Source: DUZB01 sp964407525 (lineage in GTDB: Bacteria; Desulfobacterota; DSM-4660; Desulfatiglandales; Desulfatiglandaceae). Taken from it: a DNA stretch of 22,262 nt. Within the stretch, counting starts at the first letter, position 1. Every line of letters begins with the position of its first letter. This document shows, in pieces, positions 7,577-15,959 of this stretch. Where the stretch lies: assembly GCA_964407525.1 (NCBI GenBank), contig CAYOWC010000048.1, forward strand, positions 1 through 22,262, given 5' to 3'. The notes under the pieces are model-generated. The model was not told the DNA's origin, searched no databases, and saw nothing but the letters and a program-made list of their open reading frames with translations. The translations under genes and the position numbers were made by a program.

Positions 7577-10500
7577 AAAGACATTCCCGCTCATATCCAG
7601 TATTCCATAAGGGCTTGCCCCTTTAGGAAAACAACCAACCGTAGTCGTACCCCCAATTCCAGTATCACGGGAATTTGCCCTGTCCTGATCGGGCTCATCT
7701 CCCCACGGAAAGATACGGGCATCTTTGTCGCCTCTGGTCGCCTTCTCCCATTCCGCTTCCGTGGGGAGGCGAACGATCCAGTGTTTCTGTTTGAGCAGTC
7801 CAGCCAAAAGATCAGGCAGATCTTTCCGTTCTTTCATTTGATCCGTCAACCAGCGGCAGTAGGCGAGAGCCTCATACCAATTTACTCCAGCCACTGGGTG
7901 GTTCGGGAGGTTGAAGGGTTCACCGAAATCAGCGGGATGATCCCAATACTGATCACCCTTCAATCCCTTGACTCGCCCTTTCTTCCATAAATCCTCTGCT
8001 TCAGTCTCTATCCAGTATCGGGACTCTCCATAGCCGCCAGCCTTCAAGAATGCACCAAATTGTTCAACCGTCACCGGATACCGAAGGATATAGTAAGGCC
8101 TGAGATCTTCTTCATGTTGCGGAATCTCAAAACCATAAACCGCTTTGTCCTCCTCACGGCCCCCCATTTGAAACGACCCTTCCGGGATCTCCACAAATCC
8201 AAGGAGGGGTTCGTCGGGCAGAAACCACGTGTCGGCCCGGAACCGGGAATCGCCAAGCTTGGCCAATGTATTCCCGGCCGCGGCTCGTTCCACAGGTGTC
8301 ATCTCACCTCGGCTGATGAGTTCAGCCAACCTGATCCGCAGCCTCTCTACCAGATCTTTTCCAAGTTCGCTGTCCTTTGCCCGATTCAGCCCCATTTCAA
8401 CAAGCACATCTCCTGCAAGCCATGCCTTCCGCCACGCTTTATCGTCGGAACTCGACCTGCCGGGACACAGTTCGTTTGCTAAAACAAGCGGCTTGGATAC
8501 ATCTCCGGACACGTGGACCAGCCGGCCCACACCCAGAAGGATAGCTTCCCGCCAGATATCGCCTTTTTCGGCAAGACCTGCCGCACGCGATGGGAAGTCT
8601 TCCAGCGTTGATAGATATGCACCGGCCAGGTATTCCTGGAAAGTACGATGCGGAAAGGTATAGATACCCGGTTCTCGTTCAAGCAGAAGGCCGGCTCTCA
8701 ACTTTATGGTATTGATCATCTGGCTCGCCCAATCCAAACTCCCTTTCGGATGCAATCCGGCCAGAGTCCGTACCAACTGCCATTCCTTTATATCGCTTAG
8801 CGCATCCTCTTCACCAGGGGCGCCCGCTCCATGGGCATCATAGGCCAGCCGCCAAAGGGTTCTTTTCAAACCCACGTCCGTACGACCCGCCTCTCTCAAC
8901 AACTCCTTAAGCCTTGGTAGACCTCCTTCACCCATCGCTTTGAGCCGGTCCCACCGCAACAAGAGCACATCCACGGCCTCTTCGTACAGCAGCGCCCTTG
9001 CCTCGGGCAAACGGCCTTTGTGGGTGTTCACAAGGGCCATTACCGTGAGCAGCAAAGGGTTGGGGGCCAGGCGACGGAGATCCGGGCGATGCACGGCCTT
9101 CCCCAGGCTTCTGGACAGGCTCTCTGCTTCTTCCAGCCCAAGGACCTTGGCGTCGACCAGGTCCTTGTGCCAGGAACGGATAAAATGCGCTATCTTCTTT
9201 TCATCGAACGGGGCCAGCTCAAACGCCTGGAAACCACTTAATTGAAGCGTCCTGTCCTGGTAGGAAAGAACCCGGCAGGTAACAAGGAAGCGGCTCTTGG
9301 AATAGCGTTTTGAAAACGAAAGGACGGCATCGCGTACAAACTTGCGGTGTTCCACGCTTTGGATCTCATCCAGCCCGTCCAGAAGCACAAAGGCCTCACC
9401 CCTCTCAAGGGCCTTCCTTAGGACCTCCGTTACAAGACCGAGGTTTGAGGCCTCAAGTCGGGCGACAATGAAGTCCCATAGATGCCTGGGATCAGGCCTC
9501 CGGACCTTCTTCGAAATCGTCTGGGCATAGTCTTTCAGCATCACCGGAATGGGGACGAGTTCAAATTGTGTTCGAGGCCAACCCGGTAGAAGGCCCGGCC
9601 AATCAACTTCCGGATCCAATTGGTTCCCCGCCAGACAAAGGGTCAGGTGCCGCAGGAAGGTGGTCTTTCCGGCGCCCGGATCCCCCAAAAGCACCATACG
9701 TTCATTTCCGATCACGGCTTCCAGTGCGCCGAGGGGTCGTGTCTCTTTGCCTTCCCCCACAGTTTTGCCGTCGTGCTTCCTCCTCGTTTCTCCCTTCGCC
9801 TCAATCTGAGTCCGGGTGTCCAGACCCACATACACCCCTGCCAAACCCATCCGGTGCTGACGAGCGTTCGGTTCACTTACTCCCACTTCGAGTCCACGCA
9901 TGGGCAAGTAGCAGGTTTCTTCAACGAGCATCCTGAGATAGGCCCGCACGCTTTCTTTCTGGTTTACAGGTTCCGGTTCCTGGAGAAGCGTTGCGGAAAT
10001 CCGATTGTGATTCCCGGTTATGACCATACTGCCTTTGACGTCACCTCTAACCAGCACGCCTCTCGGACCCGCTGCCATGGCCGCTTTTCCTTGGGCTATG
10101 GCGCCCGAATCCGCAAACGCAAGCCTCAGTACCTGTAAATCATCACGCTGCGCCCTTAAGGCCGTCAGGCTCACATCGATGATCTCTTCATCCAAGCGTC
10201 CTCGGAGTTCCTCCTGGGCGGAAACGGCCTTGGTGATACGCTCGATTTCCCTTTCGACGGATTCCTCGTTGAAAGTGATGACCCCCCTGTCCCGCCTTAG
10301 AAAAAGATCCGGGGCCCTATTCGCAAACATCGATACATGCGGCTCCGTAAGCCAAAACATGAGGGGCACGCCGAGGGCGATCAGGCGCTCCCTGGAAAGG
10401 TTGAGATCAACAAAGATTTCTCCCCGGGATCCGCTTATGAGTTCGTCCAGGTTGTTGACAATGATTCCATCCGGACCTTCAGCGGCGGCCCCGCTGATTC

Positions 10501-10720
10501 TTTGAAACCAGTCCATCAAATTCTCCGATGTGAGATGGAGTTCCTTCACTCCCAATGCCAGGTTCATTGCCCTTTGGGCGATCCGGATATTGATCTGTTT
10601 GATGAGTTGTGCGTTGTTACAGGCGCACAAGAGCAAGCCGCTTTCTGGAGTCCGTTGAAAAAAGCCTTCGATTTTGTTGAGTTTCAGATAGAAACCTTCC
10701 GCATCATTTTTTTGTCTCAT
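7361..10720 (-). CDS. NACHT-type STAND NTPase with C-terminal FGE/C-type-lectin-like variable domain (A)
   Basis: A 1119-residue multidomain protein. Residues 1-150 form a P-loop-like domain with no Walker motif (SGLLLCACNN, ERLIALGVPLMFWL, RAPDLFL), resembling the inactive STAND domains of bacterial conflict systems. Residues 155-200 are helical (SAQEELRGRLDEE), followed by a glycine-rich motif at 205-240 (GAIAQG...GDVKGSMVITGNHN). A NACHT domain follows, with Walker A GDPGAGKTT (346-354), Walker B VLLDGLDE (445-452) and helical regions. The C-terminal ~276 residues (from 844) are an FGE-sulfatase fold (RLPTEAEWEKA, FPWGDE, NVFEWC, VVRGGAF, IGFRVV) that lacks the active-site cysteines of real FGE. 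The ATG at 10720 overlaps the upstream ATPase gene by 17 bp, so the two probably act as a pair. Likely role: an NTP-driven sensor whose variable C-terminus binds a ligand. The downstream effector is unknown. Confidence 0.85.
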   Translation of the reverse strand: MRQKNDAEGFYLKLNKIEGFFQRTPESGLLLCACNNAQLIKQINIRIAQRAMNLALGVKELHLTSENLMDWFQRISGAAAEGPDGIIVNNLDELISGSRGEIFVDLNLSRERLIALGVPLMFWLTEPHVSMFANRAPDLFLRRDRGVITFNEESVEREIERITKAVSAQEELRGRLDEEIIDVSLTALRAQRDDLQVLRLAFADSGAIAQGKAAMAAGPRGVLVRGDVKGSMVITGNHNRISATLLQEPEPVNQKESVRAYLRMLVEETCYLPMRGLEVGVSEPNARQHRMGLAGVYVGLDTRTQIEAKGETRRKHDGKTVGEGKETRPLGALEAVIGNERMVLLGDPGAGKTTFLRHLTLCLAGNQLDPEVDWPGLLPGWPRTQFELVPIPVMLKDYAQTISKKVRRPDPRHLWDFIVARLEASNLGLVTEVLRKALERGEAFVLLDGLDEIQSVEHRKFVRDAVLSFSKRYSKSRFLVTCRVLSYQDRTLQLSGFQAFELAPFDEKKIAHFIRSWHKDLVDAKVLGLEEAESLSRSLGKAVHRPDLRRLAPNPLLLTVMALVNTHKGRLPEARALLYEEAVDVLLLRWDRLKAMGEGGLPRLKELLREAGRTDVGLKRTLWRLAYDAHGAGAPGEEDALSDIKEWQLVRTLAGLHPKGSLDWASQMINTIKLRAGLLLEREPGIYTFPHRTFQEYLAGAYLSTLEDFPSRAAGLAEKGDIWREAILLGVGRLVHVSGDVSKPLVLANELCPGRSSSDDKAWRKAWLAGDVLVEMGLNRAKDSELGKDLVERLRIRLAELISRGEMTPVERAAAGNTLAKLGDSRFRADTWFLPDEPLLGFVEIPEGSFQMGGREEDKAVYGFEIPQHEEDLRPYYILRYPVTVEQFGAFLKAGGYGESRYWIETEAEDLWKKGRVKGLKGDQYWDHPADFGEPFNLPNHPVAGVNWYEALAYCRWLTDQMKERKDLPDLLAGLLKQKHWIVRLPTEAEWEKATRGDKDARIFPWGDEPDQDRANSRDTGIGGTTTVGCFPKGASPYGILDMSGNVFEWCATKWGENDAYCKIENDLEANSLPVVRGGAFNLDLSHVRCPSRVAYHPLSRSNYIGFRVVVASGATPDL

Positions 10721-12041
10721 CTTGGATCAATCCTTTTTCTTTCAAAATGTCCCTGACGATGGGGTGAACATCACTCCACTGATCGCCATTGTAGCCCAAA
10801 ACAGTCAGGTTGTTCCTCAAGTCAAGCATGGCCTCCGTTGATTCCGGCTTCTTTGTCTTGTCCAAGGCGCATTGCTTAAGCGTCTGATAATACTCCTCGG
10901 CCGTGATCCCTTTTTCCTTATTGTCGGCGATAGTGAAATAGTAGTCGGACTTCAAGGAAAGGTAAGCGCTATGGAAGTCCTCTCTGTTGATCTCCGATCT
11001 TTCGTGGTTCAGAGCATTGTCAGCCGCATCGCGGATTATCCTGAAGAGGTCCCAGAGGCATCCGCCGCTGTACAGAATCATATCGCGCAACACCGTTTTT
11101 TCTTCGAAAAGGGAGATATTCATCCTCTGAGTAACAACAGTCTCCAACGCCTGAATGCCCTCTTCAAAAGGATTGCCGTCCTTCTCCCTTACCTTGATCA
11201 TGGGCAGGACAAAGGCCTCATCGTAACTGTTCCTGATGGCGGTGAATCGGGTGTTGTAGAGAAGGGCGATGGGAAAAGTAAAAATGCAGTGGCAATCCAA
11301 TTGCGTCATCTGAGTGGAATGAACGTAGAATAGCTCCTCACCCATTTTCAAATCAGCCTTGTCGAGATCCTCAATAATCAAGAGCAAACCTTTTTTCCCT
11401 ATTTTGTGGAGATTTTTTCGGACGTCCCCGATCAGAAGGTTGCAGTTCTCGATGAGTTGGGACAACTTGGGGTCCATCTTTGTCTTCAGAATCTCTTTCA
11501 AAGAGGAACTGGACTTTGCCGCAGCCCTGAATTTCGCGAAAAAACTGGCAAAAAAGGGAATTTCTCCACCTGCTTTCATGCCGGCTTCGATCTCCATTCC
11601 CATGTAAGTTTCGTTGACCTCTTTAACCTCTCGAGTTTTCATCCAGTCATGGATTTTCTGTATGTGTTGCGGGTCTAGAATGATTTTCGGCTCCCGATCG
11701 AAGAGTTCGAACAGCTGTTCCATGGTCGCAATGAAGAGCTCGATGTGGTTTATGTTCAAAAGATCGAGTTCTTTCGACACCGAAAAATTTAGGGTCTCAT
11801 ACTCCCGCGCAATATCCCGTTGCAGCCTCACCAGTTCCGTGCTCTTCCCGCATCCCTTGTGTCCCACAAAGAGCATTTTCAAACTGCCCCCGGTATTGGA
11901 GAGTAAACGTCTTCTCAGGGTTTCATATCGTTTAATGCCTCTTCCCTTGTCGACGTTAACATACAAATCATTGAAATCTTCTGATGCAATGGGTTTATTT
12001 TGAAAGAACTGATAGACATTCTCCAGGTCGTCTGACGGCAT
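10704..12041 (-). CDS. P-loop ATPase (AAA/STAND-like), partner of NACHT-FGE protein A
   Basis: A 445-residue ATPase. AGGAGG five bases before the ATG supports the start. It has Walker A GHKGCGKST (60-68) and an extended Walker B LLLIIEDLDK (219-228). Between them, about 80-200, is a charged helical insert, and the C-terminal half carries helical lid-like segments (GGCLWDLFRIIRDAA). The early FQNKPIASEDFNDLYVNVDKGRG stretch resembles ATPases that sit next to STAND-type conflict proteins. Its end overlaps the start of gene A by 17 bp, so the two are cotranscribed and probably form a complex, with this protein supplying ATP-dependent switching. No nuclease, TIR or transmembrane effector is visible. 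The exact clade cannot be assigned by eye. Confidence 0.78.
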   Translation of the reverse strand: MPSDDLENVYQFFQNKPIASEDFNDLYVNVDKGRGIKRYETLRRRLLSNTGGSLKMLFVGHKGCGKSTELVRLQRDIAREYETLNFSVSKELDLLNINHIELFIATMEQLFELFDREPKIILDPQHIQKIHDWMKTREVKEVNETYMGMEIEAGMKAGGEIPFFASFFAKFRAAAKSSSSLKEILKTKMDPKLSQLIENCNLLIGDVRKNLHKIGKKGLLLIIEDLDKADLKMGEELFYVHSTQMTQLDCHCIFTFPIALLYNTRFTAIRNSYDEAFVLPMIKVREKDGNPFEEGIQALETVVTQRMNISLFEEKTVLRDMILYSGGCLWDLFRIIRDAADNALNHERSEINREDFHSAYLSLKSDYYFTIADNKEKGITAEEYYQTLKQCALDKTKKPESTEAMLDLRNNLTVLGYNGDQWSDVHPIVRDILKEKGLIQDETKK

Positions 12042-12394
12042 ATGCGCCTCCTCTTCGCGGTCGAAACATCGTTTCCTTTCTTCTGCCGCATCAAAGCTAA
12101 TGTGGATAGGATACCACCGGTTTTATCAGGAAAGCATCTTATTTTTCTTCCGAATTGCATTTCAAGCCATATTTACGGGATGATCGGGCCATCAACTGCC
12201 CGTTGGTCAAGCCTCGAAGCTTCCATGCCGCTACCCCATTCATTGCCCGGCCCATAAGCCGGGCAGGGCATAGAAAGCCCCCTGCAAGAGAGGCGTCTCA
12301 CCGCGATGCTCGTGGCTGAATCCGTCAAACCGACGGCGGGTACAAGCCACTCTCAGAGGAAGAGGCACCCGATCAGCTCAATTTTCGGCGCGAG
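12042..12394. other. Intergenic gap between the two NACHT modules
   Basis: About 350 bp downstream of NACHT-FGE gene B and upstream of the ATPase gene, with no credible gene. It holds a strong hairpin at 12245-12264 and a smaller one at 12322-12336 (CCGTC, loop AAACC, GACGG). I looked for a template repeat related to the variable regions and found none here. Confidence 0.5.
12245..12264 (-). terminator. GC-rich hairpin downstream of NACHT-FGE gene B
   Basis: GCCCGGC and GCCGGGC form a perfect 7-bp stem with a 6-base loop, about 150 bp past the gene B stop. It lacks a U-tract on the transcript side, so termination is uncertain. DGR target genes can carry GC hairpins next to the homing site, but usually much closer than this. 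Confidence 0.35.
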
Positions 12395-12627
12395 CCCAGA
12401 GGCCAGAGAAATCAGCGATCAGAGTCAAACCCGGGAGCAACCACCACACGAAATCCGATGCTGTTGAACCAGTCGTCCGGACTGTCCCTGTTACGGTAGG
12501 CGCACCGCACGTTCCACTGGAAGCTGAAGAACGCGCCGCCGCGCACCACGCGAAGATCATCTCCTTCAAGGTCATTGTCGTTCCGGTAGCCTTCGTAGCT
12601 GTCCTCCCACTTGGTGGCGCACCATTC
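12395..12627 (-). repeat. Candidate DGR variable region of NACHT-FGE gene B
   Basis: The same 233-bp length and frame as 7344-7576. Conserved blocks are identical down to synonymous sites, and 17 bases beyond the stop are the same (12395-12411). The variable core codons are again mostly NNC or NNY (TTC, AGC, TTC, AAC, AAC, GAC, AGT, GAC, GAC, TTC, AAC, AGC). The encoded RVVRGGAF...NVRCAYRNRD...NSIGFRVV pattern closely resembles C-type-lectin/FGE-type DGR variable regions. The upstream parts of the two FGE domains differ mainly at third codon positions, as in ordinary divergence, which makes the contrast sharp. Confidence 0.62.
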
Positions 12628-15234
12628 GAAGGTATTTCCAACCATATCCTGCATCCGATAATGGCTTTCCCCTTGAGAAAAGCACCCTACCGCACTGGTG
12701 GCCCCGATCCCAGTATCACCGTAATTGGCACTGCCCGGGTCGGGACCATCACCCCAAGGGAAGATCCGGGCATCTTTGTGGCCCCTGACCGCTTTCTCCC
12801 ACTCCGCTTCCGTGGGAAGGCGCACCACCCATCCATCCTGAGACAGACCACGTTTTAAGGTCTCGGGGACACACACCCGCCGTTCACGCATTTCTTTTGT
12901 AAGCCATTCGCAGTAGGCTATTGCACCGTACCAGGTGACATGCACTACGGGATGATTAAGAAATCCTTTCAGACATCTTTTATCTTTCGGTTTGTATCCG
13001 CTTTGTTCCACGAACGATTTGAATTGCGCAAGGGTGACCGGATAGACGGACATATAAAACATCCCCACGTTGAACTCATGCCGAGGGGTTTCTCTTTGAT
13101 ACCACTCTTCACTGCCGCCGAATTTCTTCATCAGGTCAGGGATATCCTTCTCCTCGGTCCCCATGATGAACGGCCCCCCGGAAATCTCCCTGAAACCGAG
13201 CATCTCATCATCGGGCAGGAACCAGGTATCGGCCCGGAATCTTGGATCCCCCAACCTGGACAGGGCATTGCCTGCTTCCACCCTCACTTCGGGCACAACA
13301 CGGTCCTTGTCCGTCATGGTCATGAGCAGGGCCGATACAATTTCCTCTCTGGCTTTGTCCGTGACGCCGCCGGGCCAGGCGTCAGCCGCCGCCTCTCCCG
13401 CCAGAACAACGGCCTCACCGGGGTTGCCTTTCCCGCTTTTGCAGAGGCCCAGGACCACTTCGGACGCGGTCTCGTCCCGTTGCTGGATAAGCCCCATGTA
13501 GGCCACGCTTAAGAGAACCACTTCATGCCAGTTGCTGTCCCCCACATGATCCGCCAAAATCCGGATGACCGGCCCCGCATCACTCTGACCCAGCTGGACG
13601 ATAGCCACCGCAGCCAGGTATTCCTGGAAGGTAAGATGGATGAAACCGTATTCACCGGGACCTCGCGCCAGCAAAAGGCCTGCGTGTTCCCTTACATCCG
13701 AAAGTGTTTGACGGGCAGCACTTTCCGGATCCACTGCCCCCCGTTCCCGGTAAATCGCTTCCATTTTTCGGCGGAGGGCCTCCCGTTTTACCAATCCCTT
13801 CCCGGGGTTGGTCTCGTGCATCCACAAGGCGAGCGGGGCGAGTATCTTTACGGTCTCGATCACGTCCAACTGTCGATCGGGAGGGCGATCCAAACCACGC
13901 GCCAGGTTCCAGTTTCTGAGCATGGTCTCCACGCATTTCTGATAGAGTTCCACCCTGCGATCGGGCAGAGTCACGCCCTGACGCTTCATAAGGGATAGAA
14001 TAGTCAGCAGCAGAGGATTCGAGGCCAACCGGCGGATCCCGGGATTCCGCGTTACAGCCTCCAGCAATTCGGCTTTCTCGCGGTCGGCCTCGTGAGCGGA
14101 AACTAACGAGTCACCCCGGGCCGCTTTTTCCAGCGCGATTGTCCATTTCGTCACAAAACTTGTGATCTCCTCATCCTCAAAGTCCACGAGGGTACATTCC
14201 ATAATCCCCTTTACCGCAGGCCGGACCTCCCGATACCCTACAATACGGCTGGTAAGGACAAACTTGTTGCCGCACCGCCGATGGAAATTAAAGAAGGCGA
14301 TCACCCGTTTCACCACGATGTGCCGATCTCTGAGGTCCCGCACCTCGTCCAGTCCGTCCAGGAGAAGCAGGGCACCGCCCTGCTCCAAGGTCCTTTCAAG
14401 CATCCCTTCCATGGGAAATTCCGTACCTTGGTCCCGGTAGTACTTTGCGAGGAATCGATCTAATGGAATGTCCTTGTCCGCCAGGGCATTGGCATAGGTG
14501 GATAAGGGCACAAGTACGGGCAATCGGGCAGCAAGCCCCAATTCATTCCCTTGAGCCTGAGAAAGTTTCAGGGCAAGGTACTTCAGAAAAGTGGTCTTTC
14601 CCGAACCCGGGTCGCCCAGCAAGATCAACCCATCGTGATCCTGGAGGAGTTTGAGGATGGAGGTGGGTTCACTCAGTCCCCGGCTTTTATCTTCGACCTC
14701 GTCCTCAAACATATTGCGGCCGCCAACGCGGAGATTTCTGGACCACGTCTCCCCCTCGGGCAATTCAATCCGGGCCTTGAGAGGGACATACATGTCCGTC
14801 AGGGATAATTGCAACGGAATCCGGTCGGAAACGCCCATTCCTTTGAATTCCAGGTACCGGTGGTTTTCGAGGAGATTTTTCAAGTAGGTTTCAGTGGCCT
14901 GCCGCAGGTCCTTGTCTGAAATCCGTTTCAGAAAATATTGCCGCAAAATGGCTTCCGTTGCCACAATTACGGTATTCCCGTCACCGGAAAGCATCAGCCC
15001 CCGGACATCGCGGGCCTTCATGCCCCTTTCACCTACAGCCCAGGCCTTTTCCCCTTGCGCAAGGGCCCCGCTGCCCTTGAGGACAGTCCTTTTGGCATCT
15101 CGTCGTTGTATCAACGCAGAAAGGGACGCCTCGATCTGCTCGTCCGGAAGGATGCCCCGAAGTTCCTCTTGCGCTAAGATGGCACTCTCGATCTTCTTCA
15201 GTTCTTCTCTAAGTTTCTCCGGCACTTCAGTCAT
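12412..15234 (-). CDS. NACHT-type STAND NTPase with C-terminal FGE/C-type-lectin-like variable domain (B)
   Basis: A 940-residue paralogue of gene A without its N-terminal P-loop-like domain. The ATG at 15234 has a GGAGAGGTGA ribosome site; an in-frame ATG at 15258 overlaps the upstream stop as ATGA and is an alternative. Residues 1-50 are a charged helical segment (AQEELRGILPDEQIEASL), then the glycine-rich motif at about 54-88 (GALAQG...DVRGLMLSGDGN). The NACHT domain has Walker A GDPGSGKTT (207-215) and Walker B LLLLDGLDEV (about 289-298). An EYGFIHLTFQEYLAA segment near 580 is typical of NACHT helical domains. The FGE fold spans about 683-940 (RLPTEAEWEKA, FPWGD, NTFEWC, VVRGGAF, IGFRVVV) and lacks the catalytic cysteines. 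It is probably coexpressed with the small protein 20 bp upstream. Likely role: a ligand-sensing signalling NTPase; the partner effector is unknown. Confidence 0.87.
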   Translation of the reverse strand: MTEVPEKLREELKKIESAILAQEELRGILPDEQIEASLSALIQRRDAKRTVLKGSGALAQGEKAWAVGERGMKARDVRGLMLSGDGNTVIVATEAILRQYFLKRISDKDLRQATETYLKNLLENHRYLEFKGMGVSDRIPLQLSLTDMYVPLKARIELPEGETWSRNLRVGGRNMFEDEVEDKSRGLSEPTSILKLLQDHDGLILLGDPGSGKTTFLKYLALKLSQAQGNELGLAARLPVLVPLSTYANALADKDIPLDRFLAKYYRDQGTEFPMEGMLERTLEQGGALLLLDGLDEVRDLRDRHIVVKRVIAFFNFHRRCGNKFVLTSRIVGYREVRPAVKGIMECTLVDFEDEEITSFVTKWTIALEKAARGDSLVSAHEADREKAELLEAVTRNPGIRRLASNPLLLTILSLMKRQGVTLPDRRVELYQKCVETMLRNWNLARGLDRPPDRQLDVIETVKILAPLALWMHETNPGKGLVKREALRRKMEAIYRERGAVDPESAARQTLSDVREHAGLLLARGPGEYGFIHLTFQEYLAAVAIVQLGQSDAGPVIRILADHVGDSNWHEVVLLSVAYMGLIQQRDETASEVVLGLCKSGKGNPGEAVVLAGEAAADAWPGGVTDKAREEIVSALLMTMTDKDRVVPEVRVEAGNALSRLGDPRFRADTWFLPDDEMLGFREISGGPFIMGTEEKDIPDLMKKFGGSEEWYQRETPRHEFNVGMFYMSVYPVTLAQFKSFVEQSGYKPKDKRCLKGFLNHPVVHVTWYGAIAYCEWLTKEMRERRVCVPETLKRGLSQDGWVVRLPTEAEWEKAVRGHKDARIFPWGDGPDPGSANYGDTGIGATSAVGCFSQGESHYRMQDMVGNTFEWCATKWEDSYEGYRNDNDLEGDDLRVVRGGAFFSFQWNVRCAYRNRDSPDDWFNSIGFRVVVAPGFDSDR

Positions 15235-15254
15235 GGATATCACCTCTCCCCATT

Positions 15255-15716
15255 TCATTGATCCTGGCCACCGCCTCCCACGACGTTCCCGCTGCCGGTT
15301 ACAATATGTCCTTTCACATCGCCGTCAATAATGACCCCTCCCTTTCCAGTCGCCTGCGCGCCAGATCCTTGGGCAATAGCGCCGTCACCTTGATTTCTGG
15401 TTTCGAAATGGGACCCGCTTGCGCCCTGTTCCTTCAACACCTCCATCAGGAAGCGAGCCAACTCCAACACCTTCCCGTCCTGGGCTGCGCCCGCTTCTTC
15501 CAACTCCACCCGCAAGGTCTCTTTTCTATCCTCGGCATCCGGCTTCTTTTCGAGAAGCTTAAGCGCGGACCCCACCTCCGTCTTGCTCCCGAACTTCCGT
15601 ACCACCAGACCCTTCAGCCCTGCGTATGCGTCCTTGACCGCCTGGCTTGCCACGTCCTTGCCGGCGCCGGCTGCCCCTGCCACCAGCGCCCCTACAATAA
15701 TGGACATCGGTTCCAT
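15255..15716 (-). CDS. Small putative adaptor protein of the NACHT-FGE module
   Basis: A 153-residue protein. AAGGAGGT just upstream of the ATG at 15716 clearly decides the start over an in-frame ATG at 15767. The N-terminus (MEPMSIIVGALVAGAAGAG, then KDVASQAVKDAYAGLKGLV) is a hydrophobic-to-amphipathic helical domain of a type often found at the start of bacterial conflict proteins. The middle is charged and helical (residues 45-97). The C-terminus (109-147) is the glycine-rich GDGAIAQGSGAQATG...GDVKGHIVTGSGNVV motif, which recurs in both NACHT proteins of this region. It has no catalytic residues I can identify. The shared motif suggests homotypic interaction, so an adaptor or membrane-associated signalling partner for gene B is the best guess. 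I cannot name a characterised homologue. Confidence 0.7.
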   Translation of the reverse strand: MEPMSIIVGALVAGAAGAGKDVASQAVKDAYAGLKGLVVRKFGSKTEVGSALKLLEKKPDAEDRKETLRVELEEAGAAQDGKVLELARFLMEVLKEQGASGSHFETRNQGDGAIAQGSGAQATGKGGVIIDGDVKGHIVTGSGNVVGGGGQDQ

Positions 15717-15959
15717 TGCCACCTCCTTATGATAAGAAATGCGTTTGCTAGGAAAAAAGCATGCCATGAGAACTGTTAAACAATATCACATAAGTAAGAT
15801 AATCTATAATGAAAAACCGGGCTATATATCAGAGGCTGTCGTCCGCTGGCTCATTTCAACTCGGCGGGTCACGTCTGGCCACAGAAAACCGGAGTCAGGT
15901 CTTGATTAGGGGGTAGATCGGATCTTTGAAAAACTGTCTGCGACGGTTCCCGCCGCGGG

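Noticed and set aside
7361..8191. Annotating the C-terminal domains as active formylglycine-generating (sulfatase-maturing) enzymes
   Set aside because: The active-site cysteines are missing, the domain is fused to NACHT, and no sulfatase gene is nearby.
7092..15254. A complete DGR cassette (reverse transcriptase, Avd, template repeat)
   Set aside because: No frame in the window shows reverse transcriptase motifs or an Avd-like protein. The conserved variable-region blocks occur only at the two gene ends, so a template is not present here.
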